A stretch of DNA of 64,000 nucleotides from Edaphochlamys debaryana (lineage: Eukaryota; Chlorophyta; Chlorophyceae; Chlamydomonadales), in the NCBI GenBank assembly GCA_016858145.1, contig JAEHOE010000131.1, positions 296,428-360,427 on the forward strand, in the 5' to 3' direction. Both the position numbers and the translations under genes were made by a program. Position 1 is the first letter of the stretch. Each line of letters opens with the position of its first letter. Below the pieces are notes generated by a model that saw only the letters and a list, made by a program, of their open reading frames with translations, was not told where the DNA came from and ran no database searches. This document shows positions 1 to 7,800 of this stretch, piece after piece.

Positions 1-217
1 GTCCGTGGGAAACGCACATTTGCAGCGTACATTTTCTGGCAATCCATTTTCCTGGCAAGCGCGTTCAAACACAATAGCAATTCTGGTAGGTCCTGGTATC
101 TCCTCGTCATGATGTCGATGGCAGTGGTGTAGTTCAACTTTTTCGTCTTCTTTGACTTTTGCAGGCATTTGTGGAGGTTCAGAGGAGCGGGGACATGCGC
201 AGACTCTGCCCGATGGC

Positions 218-332
218 CGCCTTCAAGGCGAGGAGCCGAGACGACCAGGCCTCCTTACACTCGGTCCGATCCAGAATGAAACACCCTCATTCCGACCGTC
301 TTTCGGTGGACTCTCGGTTGGGCGTATAGCCC
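218..332 (-). ncRNA. Hairpin cluster downstream of the Fanzor-like remnant (candidate guide/omega RNA)
   Basis: Four short perfect hairpins lie in a row at 218-230 (5-bp stem), 274-292 (6-bp stem gaatga/tcattc), 295-307 (accg/cggt) and 320-332 (gggc/gccc). They start about 40 bp past the stop codon of the Fanzor/TnpB-like fragment on the minus strand, which is where the guide (omega) RNA of such nucleases is normally encoded. That these belong to an omega RNA is inference; no conserved RNA sequence was recognised. Nothing coding was seen in 1-371. Confidence 0.3.
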
Positions 333-371
333 TGTGATGAACGAACTAGCCGACGGCACATTCTCTCTTCA

Positions 372-659
372 CTAGTCACCCACAGCTACATGCCCACGGC
401 TCATGTACCAAGGGCGAGGAGCCCCAAAGAACTCGTGCTGCAGTAACCAGAAATTGTTGCGCGCGGCCTGGACATCTCGATCGCGTCGCTTGCCCTGTGT
501 TTCGCACCCTGTGCACACGCGCAAACGACTCGAACGCCTCCTCGCTCCCGCAGCGCCCTCCATCGCTTCTTCTCCTTCTCCTCCTTCTCCGCCGTCGCCT
601 TCGCGCCCTGCGACACCCTTCTTCCTCGCCCGCTTCACCACCATCACACCCTGCGTCAC
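372..659 (-). pseudogene. C-terminal fragment of a Fanzor/TnpB-like RNA-guided nuclease
   Basis: The minus frame ends with a Cys-x2-Cys (VCTGC) followed by GKRRDRDVQAARNNFWLL and then a GAPRPWYMSR tail. In the IS605 OrfB/TnpB and Fanzor families the last zinc-ribbon cysteines are followed by the third RuvC catalytic motif, RDxNAAxN, and many Fanzors end with an RP..R tail. The Asp of RDVQAARN would be that catalytic residue. The open frame has only about 95 codons, and its first half is Arg/Glu/Gly-rich low complexity. No RuvC-I/II or helical domain is visible upstream, where a different gene (822-1076, plus) lies. I read it as the remnant of a nuclease gene whose 5' part is lost; it could also be a terminal exon. 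Family assignment is moderate, function lost is inference. Confidence 0.5.
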
Positions 660-821
660 CTCCCTTCAAAGACTTCATTTCGGCTTGAAAGACTCGGACA
701 ATGCAAAAAATTGATTGCAAGTCCATTGTGGTTCATTTGGTTCGTGTCATCCTCAGTCCACAGTCCTCAGATCACCAGATCTCAGACCTCAATTGTGCTC
801 AATTGTGTCCAGTCTTCCAAC

Positions 822-1076
822 ATGCCTCCCCACCGGAAAGGGACCGCCAAGGCCAGGGCCAGCGACGATTTCAAGCGGCACATGCTCCAACTGCTAGTCC
901 GCCCGGATGCCACAGACAGCACCGTGCTCGATGAGCTCGTCGTGTTCATCATGGACGCCGACATCAGCCACTTGTCCAGACGGGATTTCCTGGGACTCGT
1001 AGAGGTCGCCAACGCGCGCGGCTTTTGCAACGTAGCTGAGCAGTTCGAGTGCTTGGCCGATGGAGCGGCGCGGTAA
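822..1076 (+). CDS. Small hypothetical protein (84 aa)
   Basis: The ATG at 822 is preferred over the in-frame opening at 711 because the upstream codons read as hydrophobic 5' leader, and the stretch before 822 is AT-richer with a repeated caattgtg motif. The product begins with a basic segment (PPHRKGTAKARAS), then a predicted helical region rich in Leu, Val and Asp. No signal peptide or membrane segment is visible. No family was recognised. It is followed by a 130-bp gap and then the next plus-strand gene, so the two may be expressed in the same direction but with separate promoters. Confidence 0.45.
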   Translation: MPPHRKGTAKARASDDFKRHMLQLLVRPDATDSTVLDELVVFIMDADISHLSRRDFLGLVEVANARGFCNVAEQFECLADGAAR

Positions 1077-1209
1077 GCCACCCTCAAAAGATTAAAACCT
1101 CAGAACCCAGAGAAGATTTTAAAGTTTTTTTGCTCGCCCCTGTCAGCCTGTCAACGTTTCGTCCTTGTCGCCGCTCAAAAGAGTGAATAAAGTGTAGGAA
1201 GAAGAAGAC

Positions 1210-1896
1210 ATGGCCACAGAGGAGTTTGTCGACACTACGATCGCGGCACTCAAGATCATCGGCATGGTCCCCAAGAATGGGAAGCTCTGCGTCCGCAAGG
1301 GCCAGCTCTGCCTCGACCTGGTGGACACGCTGCAGCCGTACCGGCGCTGGTTCAAAGGCGACTCCCGCGATGTCACGCTCATGCACATCAGGGGCACGCT
1401 GACTAGCGCGATGAAGATTAGCAACATCCTCATGTCAACTTCACATCCAAGAAGTGCAGCAGCACACGCGACCATCTGGACGCTCGAACGCCTGTACAAT
1501 GAGTTCAACAATTGTGAAGCTGGCATGCACAACCTCGTCTCGACGTACAGTGGCGACTCCATGATGGTCGCCAATTTGAACGTGCTCCTCGATCGCGTTG
1601 ACGCACATAAAAATGAAATGGCGCGCGCGCTGGCGTCCATGGGCTCGCTCGTGGTCAAGCGCGCATCCGACTCCGCTGGTTTAAACCAACCGTCAGATGA
1701 GCTCCCGCAGTTCGCGGGGGATGCCGTGCCTGAGGATGCAGGCCTGGAAGACGCCCCGCCGCCTGAACTCCAACCTCAAAGCCTGCTCGTGACTGCGCAC
1801 ACGCGCCGCGCTGTCCAAGGGCCCGCTGGGAACCCCCAAGCGTGGTCGCGTAAGGCGCTCCAGCACGGCGCTAATGCGGTGCGCCACGACCGCTAG
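1210..1896 (+). CDS. Hypothetical helical protein (228 aa) with disordered acidic tail
   Basis: Starts at an ATG behind an AT-rich leader (gaataaagtgtaggaagaag). Residues 1-155 look like a folded, mainly helical domain; the segment LCVRKGQLCLDLVDTLQPYR and a following RWFKGDSRD are the most distinctive parts. From about residue 160 the chain is Pro/Glu/Asp-rich and probably disordered. The frame is stopped by TAG at 1894 but stays open in the same frame for about 70 more codons with protein-like composition, so the gene may have been shortened by a nonsense change. The opposite strand is also open over the tail (1693-1980). I do not recognise the family; it resembles anonymous conserved NCLDV proteins. 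Confidence 0.5.
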   Translation: MATEEFVDTTIAALKIIGMVPKNGKLCVRKGQLCLDLVDTLQPYRRWFKGDSRDVTLMHIRGTLTSAMKISNILMSTSHPRSAAAHATIWTLERLYNEFNNCEAGMHNLVSTYSGDSMMVANLNVLLDRVDAHKNEMARALASMGSLVVKRASDSAGLNQPSDELPQFAGDAVPEDAGLEDAPPPELQPQSLLVTAHTRRAVQGPAGNPQAWSRKALQHGANAVRHDR

Positions 1897-2226
1897 GGTA
1901 GCCCCAGGCTGCTGCAGCGCGTCGGACTTGGTCAGCACGCGGATGACTTCCTCGTCAACAAAGCGGTCCACGACCGACACCGTCCAGCTATCGACTTCCT
2001 ACCGGATGCAGGCCCTGAAGACGCTCCCATGCGCAAGACCCCTGTGGAGCCGACCCGCGAGCATGTTGTGGAGATCATCGCAGATCACAGCCGCCAGCTC
2101 CACCAGCATGTCTTCTTTCTTTTTCTTTCTTTGTGTTTGTGCTTGATCCGACACAACCGACAGTGAACAGTGAACCGAATCAAAGACTACTCAATATTTT
2201 ACGAAGTCAAGTCTCATGGTGCAGCT

Positions 2227-3037
2227 CCTATTGTTCTTTTGTTTTGTTCTTTTTGTATACTTTCCTTGTCCATGACGAGTGTACGGAGACGCCGTTGGAG
2301 CGCGGCGTCCGTGGCCATTCGACTGAGACCTTGACGGAAGCGCATGAAGTTGAGCAGGTCGTCCTTGTCCTTGAAGCAGATCCCGTCCGCGGCGATGACT
2401 TTGAGGCCGGACTACTTCACCTGATGGTCCCAAGCCAACCTCTCACTGTACTCTTGAGCCTGCAAAACTCGTTGCAGTACGCGCGTGTCCGGAGAGTCCA
2501 CCCCGTATCGACGTCAAATGGAAAAGGCCGACCGCACGTGGCCGACGCGCAGCAGCCCATAAATCCAGAGAGGGCCGACTTGCAAGCGTATACCCTATTC
2601 AAGCTCGTCAAGTCCTTGAGGAGCATCAGGTAGAGATCACCGGGCGTCAGAAGCACTGGTCGACCAAAGCGGTCTTCACCAACGCACAGCACCCCGCCCA
2701 CCTCAAAGCCAACGGTCTTCTCGCATCCTCCTTGACCCTTGATTAGAGCAAACCCGATCGTCCCCCGGAATGGGATAGGAATGTTCCTACTATGGTCGGA
2801 GGAACACCTCAACGCAAAGAGCGCTGCAAACTGGTGGAACAGCGACTCGGCGTGCATATTGATCACCTCGGTACCAGGGATAATGAGCATGATGAGGCTA
2901 CGCCTACGCGAGTCTGATACGTCGCCTTGATACCAGGCGGAGTTCCCCGAGACGCAGAGCTTTCGAGTTGAGTTTGTCGATGATCGATGATTATACGGAG
3001 CAATGCGTTTGTGACCACTGGGCGCGACCGTGAGCAT
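2227..3037 (-). pseudogene. Decayed minus-strand gene (frameshift plus in-frame stop)
   Basis: The minus frame from 3037 gives protein-like sequence over its second half, for example VGGVLCVGEDRFGRPVLL then TPGDLYLMLLKDLTSLNR. Near 2515-2525 the likely continuation jumps to another frame (RYGVDSPDTRVLQRVLQAQ), which meets a TAG at 2412-2414. After the stop the same frame again looks coding (KVIAADGICFKDKDDLLNFM) to about 2260. One frameshift and one nonsense codon therefore interrupt what was probably a single gene of about 250-270 codons. The family is not recognised. Decay here, beside the Fanzor remnant, suggests this end of the viral block is no longer under selection. Confidence 0.45.
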
Positions 3038-3188
3038 TCCCGGGAGCGTGAACCACTTGCAGCAAAAGTTGATTGGTAGTGCTGATGGTCGCCCGTTCGC
3101 CGTGCAACAGCCAAACAGACTAGGGTTCTAGCAACGTAGACTTCTAGACTCCAGAAAAGGCTCCAGACAGGTCTCCAGACAGGTCTCT

Positions 3189-3557
3189 ATGCTGTCAGCG
3201 ATGGCCTCGACAAGTGAGAATGACATCGTCCCCGTTACTGATTGGACCCCCTTCTACCCGTCTACCATGTCAGGCCGGCCAGAGTCGCCCAACTCACTCG
3301 CAGACAAGTACTGGGCCGAGACCAACCGCTTGGTGAAGGAACGCCTGGACGAGGAATCGCTCTGTTACAGCGATCGGGTGATCAGGCGATGGGGGCGGAA
3401 GCTGCCGGAGGAGCGGGAGTATCAAGAGGAACTCAACAAGTGCGTCAATAGATCCTCGACCGTCTCGACCGAGTCGTCCGCACCAAAGGTGCGTCTGACA
3501 CGCCTGCAGCGCGCACTGATTCGATTCCCGGCAACGGCAAGTCCAGTAGCAAAGTGA
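3189..3557 (+). CDS. Hypothetical protein (118-122 aa)
   Basis: Two in-frame ATGs (3189 and 3201) are possible starts. They follow a small tandem repeat of the type ctccagacaggt at about 3150-3186. The central part has a charged helical segment (DKYWAETNRLVKERLDEE) followed by a basic segment with RRWGRKLPEEREYQEEL, and the C-terminus is Ser/Thr/Arg-rich. No signal peptide, membrane segment or known domain is visible. It sits between the decayed gene and the GATA-finger gene. Real gene status is supported mainly by spacing and composition. Confidence 0.4.
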   Translation: MLSAMASTSENDIVPVTDWTPFYPSTMSGRPESPNSLADKYWAETNRLVKERLDEESLCYSDRVIRRWGRKLPEEREYQEELNKCVNRSSTVSTESSAPKVRLTRLQRALIRFPATASPVAK

Positions 3558-3688
3558 AAAAACGTGCCGTACGCAGATTTTTTGCCATACTCGCTGCGAT
3601 GAGACTTGCGATTAGAGCTCTGAGTCCTGAATCGCATTGACACAGTTAATTTACAGACGACAGGAGAGACGACGCGACAGCCTGCTTC

Positions 3689-4246
3689 ATGACGAAAGCC
3701 TGCTTCAAATGCGGGACTAAAGTAAGTCATAATCATGCGCGTGTGCCGAGAATCCTACCTTATCAAAGGTCGACGCGCCTTTTGCAGACCACGTCGGCCT
3801 GGTGCACGGTAGAGATCGACGGCGCCCTGTTCAACGCATGCAATGCGTGTGGCGTCAAACTGATGCGACGTGAACGCGGATGGAAAGGAAATCCTCGCAG
3901 CGAGAAGCTAGATCAAGACAACGATGTTGGAGGATCGCAGATGCAGACGCGGCGGTCGACGCGGTCGGGGAGCAAGATGGCGCCATCCGGACCGGCGCCT
4001 CCCGCCACACCCGCCAGCGCGCCGCCGGCGGAGAAGCGCAAGGGCAAGGGCAAGGGCAAGGGCAGGGCACGCGCAAGGAAGCGCAAGACCGAGTGCGACA
4101 CGGACTCGTCCCAGGAGTCGCAGGATGAGGCGTCGGCCAACGCGGCACTGCGAAAGCGGCGTCTGGATAAAGTGCGGGCGGGCCTGGTGGCCCTGAACGC
4201 CGAGATCAACTCCATCATCGCGGACCTGGACAAGGTCCGGTCCTGA
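3689..4246 (+). CDS. GATA-type zinc finger protein, intron-containing
   Basis: After removal of a 66-bp intron (3722-3787, phase 0) the product is about 163 aa. Its N-terminus is a GATA zinc finger: CFKC at residues 5-8, then GTKTTSAWC, then NACNACGVKL, giving C-x2-C-x20-C-x2-C, the spacing known for plant/fungal-type GATA fingers. The unspliced frame also stays open (the intron is 22 codons long without a stop), but it would insert 22 residues inside the finger, so splicing is strongly favoured. Downstream come a Ser/Ala/Pro-rich stretch, a GKGKGKGKGRARARKRK basic tract (likely nuclear localisation or nucleic acid binding) and a C-terminal helix, possibly a coiled coil. Probable DNA-binding transcription regulator. 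GATA fingers are found in some NCLDV; an intron inside the finger is unusual. Confidence 0.8.
   Translation: MTKACFKCGTKVSHNHARVPRILPYQRSTRLLQTTSAWCTVEIDGALFNACNACGVKLMRRERGWKGNPRSEKLDQDNDVGGSQMQTRRSTRSGSKMAPSGPAPPATPASAPPAEKRKGKGKGKGRARARKRKTECDTDSSQESQDEASANAALRKRRLDKVRAGLVALNAEINSIIADLDKVRS
3722..3787 (+). other. Spliceosomal intron, 66 bp, in the GATA-finger gene
   Basis: Donor GTAAGT follows ACTAAA, and the acceptor is a pyrimidine-rich ccttttgcag. Splicing restores the canonical Cys-x2-Cys-GTKT..W arrangement of the GATA finger. Length is a multiple of three and the intron has no stop in the reading frame. Confidence 0.8.
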
Positions 4247-4276
4247 TCCGATTCTGACCCGAACCTGAAGAATTGT

Positions 4277-4648
4277 TCAAGGCGTCATGTCAAGAAGAGA
4301 CTTTTCGAGTTCCTTTTCCGCCTCCTTGATTGCGACCTGCTGCGCGTGCATGTACACAGACGCCAACCAGATCGACGTGCCGATGTTGACCACGGCAATG
4401 AGGCAGACCAGCAGGGTCCGGATGGTGCTCCATGCACCGCAGCCGCCGGTCGTCAAACAGTTTGTGTCGTAGATGACCATGGCGGTGAGCAGACCCACGA
4501 TGAGCGATGCTCGAAGCATGAAACCGATGACTTGGAACTGGGTCACGTATAACGTAATGACAAATGAGAAGAGGTGGGAGATGACAAGGATGACGGCGAG
4601 GAACCGCGCCTGGGGTGAGAGGTGCTTCATGAGGTGGCTGGGTGTCAT
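4277..4648 (-). CDS. Small membrane protein, NCLDV type (123 aa)
   Basis: The start at 4648 (MTPSHLMKHL) is chosen over the upstream one at 4702, whose extension is polar and unlike a leader. Three hydrophobic helices are visible, roughly residues 14-36, 41-60 and 74-98, followed by a charged C-terminal helix (AIKEAEKELEKSLLD). The loop YDTNCLTTGGCGAW between helices 2 and 3, with two Cys, recalls a small membrane protein family conserved in giant viruses of algae, where such proteins are often virion membrane components. It is transcribed away from the first fibre gene (start 4818), sharing a 170-bp AT-rich gap. Exact function unknown. Confidence 0.6.
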   Translation of the reverse strand: MTPSHLMKHLSPQARFLAVILVISHLFSFVITLYVTQFQVIGFMLRASLIVGLLTAMVIYDTNCLTTGGCGAWSTIRTLLVCLIAVVNIGTSIWLASVYMHAQQVAIKEAEKELEKSLLDMTP

Positions 4649-4817
4649 TGGTTTGGTTTTTGTACTGGTGCACAACAACTGAACTGCTTGCTGTATGAGC
4701 ACGAGAATATATTGGCGGTCAAGGTCATCAAAGTCATTATCATCAGAAGAGTCAAAACATGTGCTCTGAGACGTAAATCTAAATTTAAGTCTCTCTCTTC
4801 AGGAAAACAAGAACAAC

Positions 4818-7800
4818 ATGGCGGGGATCTCGTTGTGTAACATAGCACAGGTTGTCTACGGCCCGCCGCTATGGAAGAATCTGATCATCAATGGCGACAT
4901 GGTGATCGACCAGCGTAACACCGGCCAGCCCATCAATATTACGGCAGACGACGTCTACTACGGCCCGGATAGGCTCATCTGTTCGGTGAACACCGGGACG
5001 TTCCTGCCGTCCTATGAGATGCAGCAGACCCTTGTGACCGACCTTCAGAACATTGCCACGGCCGCACGGGTGACATCAACTGGACAGAATACGTTCAAGG
5101 ACATCTACCGAGGCGTCGGCCTGCAGTACTTCATCAAAGGCTACGCCATGCGCCACCTTTTCTGGGGGCAACAGAACGGTTCCCCGGCGACCTTCTCAAT
5201 GTACTTCAAGACTAATGTCACTGGAACTCACTCGATCTCCTTCACCAATGAAGCGCGGAACCGGTCGTACGTAGCTCCATTCACCGTGACGACGCCGGAC
5301 GCCTGGTCCAACGTTCAGATTATAGTACTGCCGCCGCCGGTCGGGAGCGGCTTCTCGAGTTCCAATAGCGTCGGCCTCCGCATCGACATCGATTACACCT
5401 GCTCACACTTGACGACGAACCAGAGCAACCAGTGGCTGCCCTACATGGCCACTGTCCCGACAGGATACGCCTCGAACATTTTTCTTACGTCGAACAACTA
5501 CGTCGAGCTCACGGGCCTCCAGTTTGAGCAGGGTTCCGCGGCGACGCCGTTTGACAAGCGCTGCCTCCCGATCGAGGTCCCCCTTGCGCAGCGCTACTAC
5601 GAGAAGAGCACGCCGATCGATGTCGCGGTCTCGTCTGCGTCCACGGATGCCATGTCCACCGCCGAATCCGTGCTCCTGAACTTGACGAAGATGGGTCAAG
5701 TCGCCTTCCAGACCGAGAAATTCAGAGCCCCCACCGTCGATCTGTTCAATTCGGCCATGAGCAACCCGGGCAGCAACTTATTCAACGCTCGACTCGCCAC
5801 GGGTGCTAATACGACTGTGTACCCATGGGCTGACAAGAAGTCCATCATCTTGACGGCGGGTCCCTCAAATACCGCGAACCAACCCATCTCCACACAGTGG
5901 GCTGCCGATGCTGAGGTGCGACCGGCGCGAACCATGGCAACGCGCGGGGAGATTGAATGGTTCACCGGTATGCGTGGTCCGTATGGGCAACGAAGCAATT
6001 CAGCCGTCGCTCATATTGCGGCCATGCCGGACGGCTCATTTTTTACAACGGGTCAGTTCTACACCACGTCATTCACGGCGTACGATGCATCCGATTTTAT
6101 CTCGAACGCATTTTCAACGTATCTTACTAGGATTGGAAATTGTAACAATGCCTTCGTATGCAAAGTAAACTCGAGCGGGTCCACCCAATGGCTTGCAGGA
6201 TTGCAGGGTCAACTACAACAAATTCAACCACTTGCTGTTGTGCCGACAGCGGATGGCAACGTTGTCACAGTAGGCGTGTGCTGGACATCGAATGCAACAG
6301 CGCTCACTGCATACAACGCAAACGGTACCGGTGGCATGCAGATTCCTGGGAGCACTAATACTTATGACATCTACATTGCGAAATACTCTGAGTCGGGGAA
6401 TGTGCAATGGGTTACTTCGATTGTGTCACCTCTCAACGAGAACGTTGCATATGCTACAGCTACGCTCGACGGGGGAGTCATTGTTGCTGGAACTTCGCAA
6501 ATGAGCAACATGAACGCGTTCAATGCTGATGGGACTACATTTGCAACAAAGCTGCAGTACAATGCGGCACGATTCAATGCCCTGGTGGTCAAGTACAACA
6601 GCGCAGGTTACGTTCAATGGCTGACAAAAGTGACAGGAGTGGCGACGATCGGGCTGGCGAGCGTTGGTCTTTGTACGACATCTGACAATGGCTGCGCGCT
6701 TGTCGGGTCATACAGCAATTCGTTGACCGCATACAACGCATCAAGTCCAAACACGGCTGCTTTTGGAACACAATTGACATTGAGTCTTGGTTCATCCGAT
6801 ACGTTTGTCGCCAAATACAGTCAGAGTGGTTCCGTGGAGTGGCTTACTCGCATCAGCGCGTGTAGTAACATCGAACAAACCACCGCTGTTGCTGCAACGA
6901 ATGACGGAGGACTCGTTGTGGGCGGGAACATGAGCACTAATGGTAACATCCTGACTGCTTTCAACGCCAGCGACCCCAACGGAACCAGGTTTGGGACAAT
7001 GCTGTACGGGTCGGGATTTCAGAGTTACCTTGTCAAGTATTCCAGTAACGGGAATGTGCAGTGGCTCACAAAGGTAGTAGGTCAAGCGACATTGCAGAGG
7101 ATATGTTGCCTGGCTGACCAGAGCATTGTCGTCAGCGGAATGAACAACATTGCGACTCCCCTTGTGGTACACAGCTCCGATAACCCGAATTCGAACGGCG
7201 CAGTCCTGGCGAGCAATCTGAATGCTGATAGTTTTATCTTGAAATTTGATGCAAATGGAGTCTTTGAAAAAGATGTGGCATGGGTTCAGGGGCAGACCGG
7301 TGCATCCAAGGTGATTAATCATATTGCACCAACCGCGGATAATGGCATGGTCATCGCCATATCAGCGCTTGACGTAAACTGCGAGCTGTTGGACATATCT
7401 CGGAATGTGAGGTCAATTGTCAACCCACTCAATAATATGATTGTCGTTGCGCCAACTGTGACCAAGCTCACAAACGTATCGGCACCTACGGCATCTCAAC
7501 TCGTAACAAACAAGTGGGTTGGATATGCATCATCGCTCGGAGGATACAATGCGGTCGTCGCCACGGCTTGCGATAGCCAGAGAAACGTGTACATAGTGGG
7601 AACATTTACAGGTGCAAGCTTGACCATCTCCGACACGAATGCGTTCCAAAACGTCCTTATGAACAGCGGTTTACCAGATGTCTTCATCGCAAAGCACACA
7701 CAACTTGGAAATGTCATGTGGACGACCCGTATCGCAAAGGCGACAGTACCACTAACTGGCAACTGTTTGAGCACAACCGTTGATGATGGGCTCATCCTGG

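Noticed and set aside
403..714. Plus-strand 103-codon frame in the pyrimidine-rich region
   Set aside because: Low-complexity Ser/Pro composition and antisense to the better supported Fanzor-like fragment.
376..726. Arg-rich minus-strand frames other than the one ending at 372
   Set aside because: They read through the same CTC/CTT repeats and have no domain pattern.
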